From: Chloroflexota bacterium
GTDB lineage: Bacteria > Chloroflexota > Anaerolineae > Promineifilales > Promineifilaceae
Direction: 5' to 3'
NCBI GenBank assembly: GCA_017993775.1
Contig: JAGOMA010000018.1
Span: 42,020 to 106,019, forward strand
DNA length: 64,000 bases
The position numbers and the translations under genes were made by a program. The notes under the pieces were generated by a model that worked only from the letters and a program-made list of their open reading frames with translations, ran no database searches and was not told the DNA's origin. Numbering within the stretch: position 1 is the stretch's first letter; every line of letters starts with the position of its first letter. Positions 31,366 to 42,869 of the stretch are shown piece by piece.

Positions 31366-33906
31366 TTAATTGCGCCAGGCGGCGCACGTTTTGTCGATAT
31401 TGGCAGCGTTGGTTACGTTGCGGGCGTTGGAGCCATCGGCGTTGGACACAAAAACATCCTTTACACCTGCGCCGATGGGCTTGAGGTACAAAATCAGGCT
31501 GCCATCTGGCGAAAAAATGGGATTATAGGCTGTGGGGATTACCTGACTGAAGCTGCCATTGGGGAAACCACGCTGCACGGCGTCGCCCACCACAAAGAGG
31601 AAAGAATCGCCGGAAGGCGACCAGCGAATGCCTTCGGCGCGGTCGATGACCCCCTGGAAGATAAAAATCAGGTTTTGTGTGCCCACGGGGCGCACGACGA
31701 TGGAGTTCCCTTCAGGGACGGCATTCGTGATGACTTCGTATTGACCGCCAGGCGCGGTGCAGACGTCGGTTCCCGTGCCGATGTAGCAGAAGTTACCCAG
31801 ATAAAGCGGAAAGGTTTGCCCGGTTACGGTGCTGGCAGGGCTGCTGCAGCTGTTGCTGGCGACCGTGCCGACCTCTTGTGGGGCACTCCAGGCGGGGTCG
31901 GTGGTGAGTAGGGTGGTGCCGGAAGTGTAGAGGATTCGGCCGACTGTGCCGGAAGCCGCCGGTGATCCGGTTGCTGCCGGCGTGCCGCCGGGTGTGAATG
32001 TGGGTTGAACCGGATTTTGGCCGGTAACGGGCACGGTGTCCAGGGTAGCGGTGGTCAGATCATCAAGGTAGATGCTGCCCTGGCCCGTGTAGGCATTGTT
32101 GAAATCATCCAGAACGAAACCGCGAAAAGAGATGGGGTATTCGACGGTGTCGTTTTTGGGGCCGCTGATGTGGCCCCAGGGCCAGTCCTGGTCTGTGTTG
32201 ATGTAGCCGGTGAGTTGTTTCCAGCCGGTGTGGGTGATCTGGCCGAAGGGCACTTGCCAGGTTTGCCCTTCGGCGTCTTGAATCCAGGCGTTGAGGAAGT
32301 GACCGGAGCCGTCGCCGTAGACCCAGAGTTGCAGGGCGTTGGGACGGCCGTCTATTGGATTATTTTGTTGGAAAACCACGTAATTGTTGTCGCTGGTGGC
32401 AAAGTTGTAGGTCAGTTTGCCGGACGCTGCCCCACCGTGGGCCTGTTCGGTGCTGCGTGTGAAGGCGCCGTTGTCTTCATCGCCGCGCACCCAAACGCCA
32501 AAGGCTTCGAAGTTAAAGGGGAGGCCGCCGCCAGTGCTGGCGTTGCCGGTCGGGTTGCCGCTGCGGGTGGGCGTGGCTGCGGGTGTGCGGGTAGCGGCCG
32601 GCGTGCGTGTCGCCGTGGGTTGGGTGGTGTTTGTCGGTTGAAGGGTGTCGGTTGCTCTGGGGATTTTGGTGTTGGTGACGGTGGGCACGGCCGTTTCCGT
32701 TGGTTGGTCTGTAGCCGCCGGATTGGTGTGGGTGGGCACGGCCGTTGGCGTTTCGGTGTTTTTGACGGCGGCGATGAGCGCTTCGGTTGGCGCGGCCGCC
32801 AGGACGTTGGTGGGTACGGCCGTGGGGCTGTTCTGGCCCAATTGGCGTAAAGACGGCGCAAGAAATACGGCCGTTGGGATGGCAATCAGCAAAAACAGGC
32901 CCAAAACGAGGAGCCAGTAGGGGCGTTTTTTAGGCGGGGTGGCGTATTGTCCCAGCAGCGGCCCGGCGACAGGTGTGGGGCCGGCCGGTTCGACGATGGT
33001 TTGACCGGCGCTGTAGATTTGGGTGGCCACGGCCGTTTTGGGGCCGCCGCTTTGTTCCGCCAGCAAAGCCGTGTCCAAAGCGGCCATCAATGCTTCGGCT
33101 GTTTGGTACCGCTGGTTTGGGTCTTTTTGCAGGCATGTGTAGATGATGACGGCCGTTTGCGGCGCAATGTCGGGCCGTAGGTCAGTGATGGGGCGCGGGG
33201 CTTCGTTGACCTGTTTAGTCAGCACTTGCCAGGGCGTGTCGCCAGTAAAAACCGGATGCCCGGCCAACATTTCATAAAAGATCATGCCCAGAGAATAAAT
33301 ATCACTGCGCGCGTCGATGGGGCGGCTGTTGACCTGTTCTGGGGACATGTAGTAAGGCGTGCCGACCAGTTCATCGACCCGCGTGAGGGCGGATTCGCCC
33401 TGGATTTTGGCGATGCCCAGGTCAGTTAGCACGGGTGAGCCATCGCTGCGCAGGAGAATGTTGCTGGGTTTGATGTCGCGGTGGATGATGCCGGCCTGGT
33501 GGGCGACGGTTAGCGCACTGGCGATTTGGCGGATGAGGGTGACGGCCGTTTCTGTGCGCAGCACACGCTTTTGTTCATTCAACTGCCGTAGCTGGTCGCC
33601 CAATGACCCGCCATTGATGTACTCCATAGCGATGTAATAATGATTGTCGGCCGTGGTTCCGGTGGTGTAAATTTGGACGATGTTGGGGTGGTTGAGTTTG
33701 GCGACAGAACGGGCTTCGCGCTTGAACCGCTCAACCAGGGCCGTGTTTGTGCTGAGATCGGTGAACAGGATCTTGATCGCCGCCGGGCGGTCAAGCCCTT
33801 GATCCAGGGCGTAGAAGACATTGGCCATGCCTCCCTGACGAATAAGTTTTTGAATGACGTAGGGTCCGATCTGCTGGCCTATCCAACTGCTGGCTGATTC
33901 GTTCAT
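31366..33906 (-). CDS. Transmembrane Ser/Thr protein kinase with extracellular jelly-roll and propeller-like domains
   Basis: PknB-type receptor kinase of 846 residues. The kinase domain (about 12-275) has a Gly-rich loop IRQGGMANVFYAL, the Lys of AAIKIL, HRDIKPSNILL, DLGIAK and GTPYYMSPEQ, all catalytically intact. A membrane helix (YWLLVLGLFLLIAIPTAVFL, about 335-355) is followed by a Thr/Pro linker and a carbohydrate-binding-module-like beta sandwich (about 465-640: FEAFGVWVRGDEDNGAFTRST, LQLWVYGDGSGHFLNAWIQD). The C-terminal part resembles TolB/WD40 blades (WSPSGDSFLFVV, IFSPDGSLILYL). There are no PASTA repeats. The start at 33904-33906 (MNESASSWIGQQIGPY) is set by GGAG ten bases upstream. 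It probably senses a surface glycan or wall ligand. Confidence 0.93.
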   Translation of the reverse strand: MNESASSWIGQQIGPYVIQKLIRQGGMANVFYALDQGLDRPAAIKILFTDLSTNTALVERFKREARSVAKLNHPNIVQIYTTGTTADNHYYIAMEYINGGSLGDQLRQLNEQKRVLRTETAVTLIRQIASALTVAHQAGIIHRDIKPSNILLRSDGSPVLTDLGIAKIQGESALTRVDELVGTPYYMSPEQVNSRPIDARSDIYSLGMIFYEMLAGHPVFTGDTPWQVLTKQVNEAPRPITDLRPDIAPQTAVIIYTCLQKDPNQRYQTAEALMAALDTALLAEQSGGPKTAVATQIYSAGQTIVEPAGPTPVAGPLLGQYATPPKKRPYWLLVLGLFLLIAIPTAVFLAPSLRQLGQNSPTAVPTNVLAAAPTEALIAAVKNTETPTAVPTHTNPAATDQPTETAVPTVTNTKIPRATDTLQPTNTTQPTATRTPAATRTPAATPTRSGNPTGNASTGGGLPFNFEAFGVWVRGDEDNGAFTRSTEQAHGGAASGKLTYNFATSDNNYVVFQQNNPIDGRPNALQLWVYGDGSGHFLNAWIQDAEGQTWQVPFGQITHTGWKQLTGYINTDQDWPWGHISGPKNDTVEYPISFRGFVLDDFNNAYTGQGSIYLDDLTTATLDTVPVTGQNPVQPTFTPGGTPAATGSPAASGTVGRILYTSGTTLLTTDPAWSAPQEVGTVASNSCSSPASTVTGQTFPLYLGNFCYIGTGTDVCTAPGGQYEVITNAVPEGNSIVVRPVGTQNLIFIFQGVIDRAEGIRWSPSGDSFLFVVGDAVQRGFPNGSFSQVIPTAYNPIFSPDGSLILYLKPIGAGVKDVFVSNADGSNARNVTNAANIDKTCAAWRN

Positions 33907-33976
33907 GGGTTTGTTCTCCGAAGCTGATTCACTGGTTACAGAGTGAACCAGAATGCGCACTGACGATGCACCTACT

Positions 33977-34005
33977 ATTATACCTTGAATCAAGTCATCG
34001 GATAA
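33977..34005 (-). promoter_or_regulatory. Promoter-like site of the receptor-kinase gene
   Basis: Minus-strand TATAAT (33977-33982) with TTATCC 17 bases upstream (34000-34005). The -35 overlaps the dyad CGGAT-A-ATCCG (33999-34009), a possible operator. Confidence 0.5.
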
Positions 34006-34132
34006 TCCGAAGGTGAAGGCGGTGGTAGCTGGTCAAGGGCAATTCAGGAGAACTTTGATACACTTCCAACGTATTGTAGGTGCTTTGTCGGGCATACATT
34101 GGCTGCCCAAAGTTGGTCGAGCCAAAGGTTGA

Positions 34133-34996
34133 ATGATCATGATTGCTTTTTGGCCTTATTACCTTGCTTCTCTGTTCATGATGGCCCTGCCGCTGGTTTT
34201 GGGCTGGTGGATCCACAAGAAACGTGGGATACGTTGGGGCTTTTTTCTGATGGGGATGGTGGCGTTTATCGGATCGCAGCTGCTGCATATTCCTTTTAAC
34301 TGGCTGGTGATGCAGAAATGGCAGTTGATTCCGACGGATACGGCCGTTCTCTCCAACCTCATCATTTTGTCCCTGTTTTTAGGCTTTTCTGCGGGGGTGT
34401 TTGAAGAAGGCGCGCGTTACCTCACTTATCGCTTTTGGGCCACAGACGCGCGCACCTGGGGCAGCGGGTTGATGGTCGGCGCTGGTCATGGCGGCGTGGA
34501 ATCCATGCTCGTGGGCATGTCTGTTGGCCTGAATGCCATCGTGTTAGGCGGGATCAGTCAGGGCGGGTTCACAAGTTTGGTGCCTGCTGAACAGTCAGCC
34601 CTGGTGCAAAGCCAAATTTCGGCCATGCGCGCCGCGCCGCCGAGTATGGTGATGCTGGGGCCATTGGAGCGCGTGTTTGCCGTATGCGCCCATCTGGCTT
34701 TGTCGTTGATGGTGATGCAGGTGTTTGTGCGTGGGCAGCGCCGGTGGCTGTTTCTGGCGATTTGCTGGCACGCCTTCTTGAATTTTGTGGCCGTATTTGC
34801 CGTCACCACCTGGAACGCGTATGTTACCGAGGCGCTGATCGGCGTCATTGCGCTGCTTAGTGTGGGCATTATCTTCTGGCTGCGCACGCCAGAGCCGGTG
34901 GAACCGGAAATTGAACCGCTGCCGCCTGCCGCGCCGGTACGGCCGTTATCTGGCCCACTGTCGGATGATGCTTTGGAAAAGAGCCGCTATTCGTGA
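34133..34996 (+). CDS. YhfC-family intramembrane metalloprotease-like protein
   Basis: Polytopic membrane protein of 287 residues with about seven helices. It matches the YhfC family through FEEGARYLTYRFW (about 87-99) and GAGHGGVESMLVG (about 118-130), the Glu-Glu and His residues that would form the metal site shared with CPBP-type proteases. Its role in bacteria is not established. The C-terminus is a Pro-rich cytoplasmic tail. The start is the ATG at 34133, with a second in-frame ATG at 34139. It lies 41 bases before the ABC exporter genes on the same strand and may be cotranscribed. Confidence 0.82.
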   Translation: MIMIAFWPYYLASLFMMALPLVLGWWIHKKRGIRWGFFLMGMVAFIGSQLLHIPFNWLVMQKWQLIPTDTAVLSNLIILSLFLGFSAGVFEEGARYLTYRFWATDARTWGSGLMVGAGHGGVESMLVGMSVGLNAIVLGGISQGGFTSLVPAEQSALVQSQISAMRAAPPSMVMLGPLERVFAVCAHLALSLMVMQVFVRGQRRWLFLAICWHAFLNFVAVFAVTTWNAYVTEALIGVIALLSVGIIFWLRTPEPVEPEIEPLPPAAPVRPLSGPLSDDALEKSRYS

Positions 34997-35037
34997 TGGG
35001 CATTGCTTAAGACCTGGTCTTTGGCGTGAGGTGTAAG

Positions 35038-35946
35038 ATGATTTCAACAGAAAATCTGACAAAAAAATTTAACGACAATTTGGCGGTTGATCGCCTGACG
35101 TTGGACATTGGCGAAGGCGAGGTGTTTGGCTTTTTGGGGCCGAACGGCGCTGGCAAAACAACAACTGTGCGCATGTTGACGAGCCTGATTGCGCCCACAG
35201 CGGGCAGCGCGCGGGTGATGGGCTATCAGGTGGGCAAAGACGATCACGAGATACGGCGCAATGTTGGGGTTCTGACCGAGACGCCTGGTCTGTATGATCG
35301 CCTTTCTGCCTGGCGCAACATGACGATTTTTGCCACGCTGTATGAAGTAGCCGATGTGCCGGGGCAGGTGGAGAAGTATTTGCGGATGCTGGGCTTGTGG
35401 GATCGGCGGCATGATGAAGCGGGCACGTTTAGCAAGGGGATGCGGCAAAAGCTGGCGATTGCGCGGGCGCTTTTGCACGAACCGCGTATTTTGTTTTTGG
35501 ATGAGCCGACGTCGGGCCTGGACCCGGAAGCGGCGAAGCTGGTGCGCGACTTTATCGAGGAGTTGAGCGGGGAAGGGCGGACGATTTTTATTTGTACGCA
35601 TAATTTGGATGAAGCGGACCGGCTGTGTGATCGGATTGCGGTGTTTAAGACGCGGCTGCGGGTGGTGGATACGACGAAGGGGCTGCGGGAGCAGATGTAC
35701 GGCCGTCAGGTGGTGTTTCATTTGGCGGATACGGCCGTTTCTTACCTGCCCGTCATCCAAACCCAACCCTATCTGCACCGCGCCGAAGCCATCGACAACA
35801 AACTGGTTATCGCTCTGGACAACCCGGAAACATATAACCCTGAATTAATCCGCTTGCTGGTGGAAGCCGGAGCCAACATCCAATTTGTCGGCGAACTGCG
35901 CCATTCCCTGGAAGACATCTACCTGCAATTAGTCAATCAGGCATGA
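35038..35946 (+). CDS. ABC exporter ATP-binding protein (DrrA/NatA-like)
   Basis: Cytoplasmic ATPase of 302 residues. Walker A is GPNGAGKTTT (about 39-48), the signature is FSKGMRQKLAIARALL, Walker B ILFLDEPTSGLD, and the H-loop His is in FICTHNLDEADRLCD. The C-terminal 80 residues form the extra domain common in drug/Na+ efflux ATPases. The start ATG at 35038 has GAGG six bases upstream. It pairs with the ABC-2 permease 76 bases downstream. The exported compound cannot be read from sequence. Confidence 0.93.
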   Translation: MISTENLTKKFNDNLAVDRLTLDIGEGEVFGFLGPNGAGKTTTVRMLTSLIAPTAGSARVMGYQVGKDDHEIRRNVGVLTETPGLYDRLSAWRNMTIFATLYEVADVPGQVEKYLRMLGLWDRRHDEAGTFSKGMRQKLAIARALLHEPRILFLDEPTSGLDPEAAKLVRDFIEELSGEGRTIFICTHNLDEADRLCDRIAVFKTRLRVVDTTKGLREQMYGRQVVFHLADTAVSYLPVIQTQPYLHRAEAIDNKLVIALDNPETYNPELIRLLVEAGANIQFVGELRHSLEDIYLQLVNQA

Positions 35947-36022
35947 TAACGATGAGTTGTCAGTCCAACGATGGGCGTGGTTTTCGCCCGTGGCGCAAGC
36001 CTAAATCCAAACAGGTATCCTC

Positions 36023-36814
36023 ATGATAAAAATCTGGACAATCATCAGTAAAGAATGGGCCGAGGTGTTTAAGAATCGCCTCGTGCTGTTTACCGTCGCC
36101 TTCCTACCGATCATCCTCACGGCGCTGCCGCTGGTAACCATGTACTTTACCAGCCGTTACTCCGGCGAGATGAGCGACGCCATGAGCGCTGAATCGATGG
36201 CCTTTTTTGGCGATATGTGCCAGGGGCTGACAGAAATGCAATGCACCGAAATTTACACGCTGAACCTCTACACGCTCATGTTCATGATTTTGCCGGTAGC
36301 AATTCCGGTGACAATTGCCGCCTACAGCATCGTCGGCGAAAAAACGTCTCGCAGTCTGGAGCCCCTTTTAGCCACGCCGATCACCACCACGGAACTGTTG
36401 GTCGGGAAAATGATCGCCGCCTGTGTGCCGGCTGTTGTAGTGACGTGGCTGGCATTTTTGGTTTACGCCATTGCTGCCCGGTTTATGGTGAGTGACGTCG
36501 TATTTGCCGAGGCAATGAAACCGATGTGGTGGCTGGCGATTTTTGCCGTAAGTCCTTTGTTGACTCTGCTGGCAGTGAGCGTCGCGGTGATGGTTTCGTC
36601 GCGGGTAACGGATCCCCGTGTGGCTGAACAATTGTCGGCGCTGGTGATTTTGCCGCTGATTTTGCTGGTGGTGGGGCAGTCGGTTGGTCTGATTTTAATC
36701 AACGAACAAATACTGTTGTGGCTGGGCCTGATTATTGCGGTCGCCGATGTGGTTTTGGTTTATTTGACCATCAAACTTTTCCAGCGGGAAAATATCTTAA
36801 CGCGATGGAAATAA
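36023..36814 (+). CDS. ABC-2 type exporter permease
   Basis: Membrane subunit of 263 residues with six predicted helices. It opens with IWTIISKEWAEVFKNRLVLFTVAFLPIIL, as in NatB/ABC-2 permeases, followed by an external loop containing two Cys (CQGLTEMQC). The family segment SIVGEKTSRSLEPLLATPITTTELLVGKMIA is present (about 108-138). The protein is short for NatB-type permeases but normal for simple ABC-2 subunits. It acts with the ATPase encoded upstream. Confidence 0.9.
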   Translation: MIKIWTIISKEWAEVFKNRLVLFTVAFLPIILTALPLVTMYFTSRYSGEMSDAMSAESMAFFGDMCQGLTEMQCTEIYTLNLYTLMFMILPVAIPVTIAAYSIVGEKTSRSLEPLLATPITTTELLVGKMIAACVPAVVVTWLAFLVYAIAARFMVSDVVFAEAMKPMWWLAIFAVSPLLTLLAVSVAVMVSSRVTDPRVAEQLSALVILPLILLVVGQSVGLILINEQILLWLGLIIAVADVVLVYLTIKLFQRENILTRWK

Positions 36815-36860
36815 TCGCGCCCAGGTAAGCTGCGTGAGTGATGGGGCGATTGAACCACAT

Positions 36861-36888
36861 TTGCGCGAAAATTGGCTTTGGTTATAAT
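36861..36888 (+). promoter_or_regulatory. Promoter of the rpsB operon
   Basis: TTGCGC (36861-36866), 16-base spacer, perfect TATAAT (36883-36888). It predicts a leader of about 215 bases before rpsB, long enough for autoregulation by S2, but I could not define the structure. Confidence 0.65.
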
Positions 36889-37110
36889 CACAAGACTGCC
36901 TATTGGCAGGTTCCCGTATGATTATGGGCAATTGATTTTACATCTTACACATACTCGGACTGGTACGGGTGTGCTTGCATTTTGTTGTGTTTGGGGGAAA
37001 ACGGCCGTTTCCCGGCCACCTCTTTCCCTCACACATGACAATCGGCCATGCAAGTCCCGCTCCAGATTGAAGAGTATGGAAGAAAAACACATAAAAAGGA
37101 GAATACCCCC

Positions 37111-38019
37111 ATGGCCGTAGTTTCGATGAAAGCTCTTCTGGAAACCGGTGTTCACTTTGGTCACCGCACTCGTCGGTGGAATCCAAAGATGAAACCCTAT
37201 ATCTTTACAGAGCGAAATGGCATCCACATTCTGGATTTGCAACAGACAATTGTTTTAATTGACGATGCTTACAATCTGGTGCGTGACACCGTTGCCAACG
37301 GTGGACAGGTTCTGTTTGTTGGCACCAAACGTCAGGCGCAAGACACCGTGGCGCATGAAGCCGCGCGTGGCCAGCAGCCTTACGTTAACGAGCGCTGGTT
37401 GGGCGGCACACTGACCAACTGGCAAACCATCAGCCAGCGTATTACTTACCTGGACAAGCTGGAAAAACGCCGCGACGCAGGTGAGCTGGAGCTTCTGAAA
37501 AAGAAGGAACGGCTGCATCTGGAAGGCGTGATTGAAAAATTGAACCTTCGTTTGGGCGGTATCCGCAAGATGAAAGGGCTGCCGGCTTTGATGTTTGTGG
37601 TCGATGTGAATTATGAAGAAACGGCCGTACGCGAAGCCAACATCCTCAAAATCCCCGTCATCGGCGTTGTAGACACCAACTGCGATCCTGATCCCATTGA
37701 TTACATCATCCCCTCCAACGACGACGCTATCCGCGCCATCAAACTGATCGTCGGCAAAATGGCTGACGCCGCCCTGGAAGGCCGGGCCATGCGCAAAGAC
37801 ACCCTCGACGAAGCCATCACCGACTTCGACGGTTACGCCTACGAAGAAGATTACGATGGCGTTGAAGACATCGACGACGAAGTTTTGTTGGGCGCTTCCA
37901 CATTGGCCAAAATTCGCGGCACCGATGACGATGAAGACGCGGATGATTTTGACGCTGAAGCCGACCTCGGCGACGACGTCATCGTCGATTTTGGCGATGA
38001 TGACGAAGAGAACGAATAA
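37111..38019 (+). CDS. rpsB: 30S ribosomal protein S2
   Basis: Ribosomal protein of 302 residues. The start ATG at 37111 ([32 protein letters not shown]) follows AAAAGGAG. Family blocks include [47 protein letters not shown] and [30 protein letters not shown]. It is about 60 residues longer than E. coli S2 because of a very acidic C-terminal tail ([16 protein letters not shown] onwards). First gene of the conserved order rpsB-tsf-pyrH-frr-uppS-cdsA. Confidence 0.97.
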   Translation: MAVVSMKALLETGVHFGHRTRRWNPKMKPYIFTERNGIHILDLQQTIVLIDDAYNLVRDTVANGGQVLFVGTKRQAQDTVAHEAARGQQPYVNERWLGGTLTNWQTISQRITYLDKLEKRRDAGELELLKKKERLHLEGVIEKLNLRLGGIRKMKGLPALMFVVDVNYEETAVREANILKIPVIGVVDTNCDPDPIDYIIPSNDDAIRAIKLIVGKMADAALEGRAMRKDTLDEAITDFDGYAYEEDYDGVEDIDDEVLLGASTLAKIRGTDDDEDADDFDAEADLGDDVIVDFGDDDEENE

Positions 38020-38129
38020 ATTTTAGAGAACGGCCGTACCCGCACAGAGGCGACTCTAGGTTACTTTTGTGCGGAGTACGGATTCCAAGAAGTTACGCAA
38101 TTGCACAACATTAGGAGATAGGTTTAGTT

Positions 38130-39519
<1,390 letters not shown>

Positions 39520-39619
39520 CTCCCGGGAAGTATGAAGACGACGGATGTCGTGGTATTATTGAGGAGACGGCGGTTGCCTGACTCTATTTACCCCTAAACA
39601 GAAGCTCAGGGAGGTTTAG

Positions 39620-40177
39620 ATGATTCGTGAAGTATTGCAAGATGCTGAGAGCCGTATGCGTGGCGCGATAACGTCTTTGGAGGCTGATTTGGCGGCTTTT
39701 CGCACAGGACGAGCGTCCCCCCATTTACTCGATAAAATTATTGTGGAAATGTATGGTGTGGAAATGCCACTGAACCAGATGGCGGTGATTTCTGTGCCGG
39801 AGCCGCAGCAGTTGGCGATACGGCCGTATGATGGCAAAGCCATTTCCTCTATAGAACGCGCCCTGCTTAAATCAGATTTGGGCATTATGCCCAACAACGA
39901 TGGCAAAATTATCCGCTTAAATTTGCCTCGGCTATCTGAAGAACGCCGCCGTGATCTGAGCCGTTTGGTCGGCAAGCGTGTAGAAGAAGGTAAAGTGGCC
40001 GTGCGTAATGTGCGCCGCGATGCCCTAAACGATCTACGCGAGATGGAAAAAGAGAAGGTGGTGTCGGAAGATGAGTTTTTCCGTGGGCAAGACAGCTTGC
40101 AGGAACTCACCGACAAATACACCAAAGAAATTGACGTGATAGGCGAGAAAAAAGAAGCGGAGATAATGGAAGTGTAA
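39620..40177 (+). CDS. frr: Ribosome recycling factor
   Basis: Splits post-termination ribosomes together with EF-G. 185 residues, nearly all helix: ESRMRGAITSLEADLAAFRTGRASPHLLDKIIVEMYG at the start, NDGKIIRLNLPRLSEERRRDLSRLVGKRVEEGKVAVRNVRRDALNDLREMEKEK in the middle. GGGAGG stands eight bases before the ATG. The uppS gene follows after three bases. Confidence 0.97.
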   Translation: MIREVLQDAESRMRGAITSLEADLAAFRTGRASPHLLDKIIVEMYGVEMPLNQMAVISVPEPQQLAIRPYDGKAISSIERALLKSDLGIMPNNDGKIIRLNLPRLSEERRRDLSRLVGKRVEEGKVAVRNVRRDALNDLREMEKEKVVSEDEFFRGQDSLQELTDKYTKEIDVIGEKKEAEIMEV

Positions 40178-40180
40178 CGT

Positions 40181-40918
40181 ATGGCAGCCAGGTCGCAGCA
40201 AACTCTTGATCTCACTGGCTATGTTGTGCCAACTCATGTGGCCATTATCATGGATGGAAACGGCCGTTGGGCGCGTCAACGTGGTCTACCACGACAGGCC
40301 GGACACAGACAGGGCGCAGAAAACCTCCGCCGAATCATCAATGCCTGTGTTGAATTTGGCGTTAAAATACTCACCATCTATGCCTTCTCCACCGAAAACT
40401 GGGGCCGCCCTGAAAAAGAAGTGCGCGGCCTCATGCGCATTTTTGCCCGCGTCCTGGATCAAGAAATTAACGACCTGTCTGCCCAGGGGGTTTGCCTGCA
40501 TCATTTGGGCGATCTCACCGGCATCGATCCGAAATTTCAGGACAAAGTTCGCCGCGCCATCGAGCTAACCAAAGATAACAACACCCTCATTCTCAATGTG
40601 GCCTTTAACTACGGCGGCCGTGCCGAAATTCTGCACGCCATCAAACAAATTCTGGACGATGGCGTTTCTCCCGACGATCTGACCGAAGATCTGTTTAGTT
40701 CTTATTTGTTTACGGCCGGTTTGCCAGACCCCGATCTGGTTATCCGTACCAGCGGCGAATTGCGAATCAGTAATTTCCTGATCTGGCAAGCCGCCTACGC
40801 CGAATACTATCCCGCAGCAGCCTTTTGGCCCGATTTTGGCCGAGAAGAACTCTACAAAGCCATTGTGGCTTACAACCAACGTGAGCGCCGGTTTGGACTG
40901 GTGCCGGAAGAAACGTAA
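40181..40918 (+). CDS. uppS: Undecaprenyl diphosphate synthase
   Basis: Cis-prenyltransferase of 245 residues that makes the C55 lipid carrier for wall and glycan synthesis. HVAIIMDGNGRWARQRGLPRQAGHRQGAENLRRI contains the catalytic Asp of MDGNGRWA. The C-terminal PDLVIRTSGELRISNFLIWQAAYAEYYPAAAFWPDF holds the second substrate site. It starts three bases after frr, translationally close to it. Confidence 0.96.
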   Translation: MAARSQQTLDLTGYVVPTHVAIIMDGNGRWARQRGLPRQAGHRQGAENLRRIINACVEFGVKILTIYAFSTENWGRPEKEVRGLMRIFARVLDQEINDLSAQGVCLHHLGDLTGIDPKFQDKVRRAIELTKDNNTLILNVAFNYGGRAEILHAIKQILDDGVSPDDLTEDLFSSYLFTAGLPDPDLVIRTSGELRISNFLIWQAAYAEYYPAAAFWPDFGREELYKAIVAYNQRERRFGLVPEET

Positions 40919-40937
40919 ACCCGGAGTCTAAAGACCT

Positions 40938-41750
40938 ATGTTGTGGCAGCGTGCCCTCATCGCCCTTACCCTTGGTCCCCTTGCCTTATATCTGGTCTAT
41001 CTTGGCGGCTGGTTTTATTTCTTGCCAATTGCGGTCATCCTGCTCCTGGCCACCTACGAATTTGGTCAAATGATGCGCCACATGGGGCTTCATGTTTCGT
41101 TATGGCTACTCATTCCGGCCGTGCTTGCGCAGTTACTCCATGGGCAGTGGCCTCAACTCCAACTGGTTGAGCCGGCAATCATCGTCAGTCTGCTGGCCAT
41201 TCTTGCTTACGTTCTCTGGCTTTACGAGCGACGCCTGAGTGACACAGTGCCCATGGACTGGATGGCCATGTTGGGCGGGGTTGTGCTGCTGGGCTGGATT
41301 GGCGGCCATTTTCTCCGGCTGCGCGGCGTCGAAACAAGCCCCTGGCAGTGGACTATCCTGGCTCTGGTTAGCACTTGGGCTGCCGATTCTGGCGCTTACC
41401 TCGTTGGCAAATTTATGGCCGGCAAAGTTTTGGGCCGCCATCAACTCTCTCCCCGCTTAAGCCCCAACAAAACTGTGGAAGGGTATGTTGGGGGTATCGT
41501 TTTAGGGACGATCATCACCCTTGTTTTTGCTTATTTTTTGCAACTGCCATTCTTGACAGCATTTATATTAGGTTTGTTGGCCTCAATTGTCAGCCCACTA
41601 GGCGATTTAGGCATCTCACTGCTCAAGCGCGAAGCGAAAATAAAAGATTCCGGCAACATTTTTGGTGTCCATGGCGGCGCATTAGATCGTATTGATTCAG
41701 TGCTTTGGTCTGTGACGATGGCTTATTATCTGGTTATTTTGTTTGCTTGA
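40938..41750 (+). CDS. cdsA: Phosphatidate cytidylyltransferase
   Basis: CDP-diacylglycerol synthase, integral membrane, 270 residues with about eight helices. The C-terminal signature is complete: SLLKREAKIKDSGNIFGVHGGALDRID (about 229-256). The preceding LSPRLSPNKTVEGYVGGIVLG is also conserved. In many bacteria dxr and rseP follow; here the next gene is fbp, so the standard operon ends at cdsA. Confidence 0.96.
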   Translation: MLWQRALIALTLGPLALYLVYLGGWFYFLPIAVILLLATYEFGQMMRHMGLHVSLWLLIPAVLAQLLHGQWPQLQLVEPAIIVSLLAILAYVLWLYERRLSDTVPMDWMAMLGGVVLLGWIGGHFLRLRGVETSPWQWTILALVSTWAADSGAYLVGKFMAGKVLGRHQLSPRLSPNKTVEGYVGGIVLGTIITLVFAYFLQLPFLTAFILGLLASIVSPLGDLGISLLKREAKIKDSGNIFGVHGGALDRIDSVLWSVTMAYYLVILFA

Positions 41751-41846
41751 TGTTCCCGACCGCCTGATGGCACATCTCAAGCGAATGGCGGATTGACTGT
41801 TTTCCCACAAACACCCAACACCCACTCATTTTCAGGAGTGCAAGTC

Positions 41847-42869
41847 ATGACAAAAATCACCACAATTGAACGTTTTATTCTTGATAATCAACCACAATAT
41901 GCGAAAGGTGACTTTACTGGACTGTTATACGATCTGGCTCTAGCGGCAAAAGTCATTGCTCATAAAGTAAATCGTGCCGGGCTGGCAGAGATATTAGGCG
42001 AAGCGGGCGCGACAAATGTTCAGGGCGAAGACCAACAAAAGTTGGATGTGTATGCCGACGAGGTCATCTTTCGCCTGTGTGATCATACCGGTCGTTTGTG
42101 TATTATGGCCTCTGAAGAGCACGAGGAATTGCTGCACATTCCGGAGCAATATTCCAAAGGCTCGTATGTTTTGGTGTTCGATCCGCTCGATGGTTCTTCC
42201 AATATTGACGTTAACGTAAGTATCGGCACAGTATTTGGTATTTACCGCTGTGTGGATATGGAAAAGCGTGGGCGCGAAGAAGATATTTTGCAAGCGGGGC
42301 GTAAGCTTATTGGCGCCGGGTATATTTTATTTGGTTCCAGCACAATGATGGTTTACAGCACAGGGCGGGGCGTTCATGGATTTACCTTAGACCCTGAGAT
42401 TGGGGAGTTTTTGTTATCGCATGAAAACATGACCATTTCGGAGTCGCCGGGTTATTTTAGCATGAATACGTCTTATTACGGCCGTTGGTCCCCCGGCATG
42501 CAAAAATTTCTGCGCTGGCTGCAAGGGCAGGAAGTAGACCCGCCGCCGCCCCTTTCATCCCGCTATATCGGCTCACTTGTGGCCGATTTTCACCGCAATT
42601 TACTGCGCGGAGGCATTTTCTGTTATCCGGCTGAGGTTGGTAAACCCAATGGCAAAATCCGCCTTTTATACGAAGCCGCACCGCTGGCTTTCCTGATGGA
42701 ACAGGCGGGCGGCTGCGCTTCCGACGGCCAACAGGCAATTCTGGACATTCAGCCAACACACACCCATCAACGAACACCTTTTTTTGCCGGGAATCGCTCC
42801 CTTGTCAAAAAAGTGGAACAATTTATTGCCGAAGAGAAAATGGAATTAGACCCAAGCTTCAGTTCCTGA
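41847..42869 (+). CDS. fbp: Fructose-1,6-bisphosphatase class I
   Basis: Gluconeogenic phosphatase of 340 residues. Metal-binding motif [25 protein letters not shown] (about 111-135), Glu of ASEEHEE for the second metal, and substrate loop [34 protein letters not shown] near the C-terminus. The ATG at 41847 follows AGGAG by nine bases; a frame extension to 41793 has no site. The gene stands alone between cdsA and the rho leader. Confidence 0.96.
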   Translation: MTKITTIERFILDNQPQYAKGDFTGLLYDLALAAKVIAHKVNRAGLAEILGEAGATNVQGEDQQKLDVYADEVIFRLCDHTGRLCIMASEEHEELLHIPEQYSKGSYVLVFDPLDGSSNIDVNVSIGTVFGIYRCVDMEKRGREEDILQAGRKLIGAGYILFGSSTMMVYSTGRGVHGFTLDPEIGEFLLSHENMTISESPGYFSMNTSYYGRWSPGMQKFLRWLQGQEVDPPPPLSSRYIGSLVADFHRNLLRGGIFCYPAEVGKPNGKIRLLYEAAPLAFLMEQAGGCASDGQQAILDIQPTHTHQRTPFFAGNRSLVKKVEQFIAEEKMELDPSFSS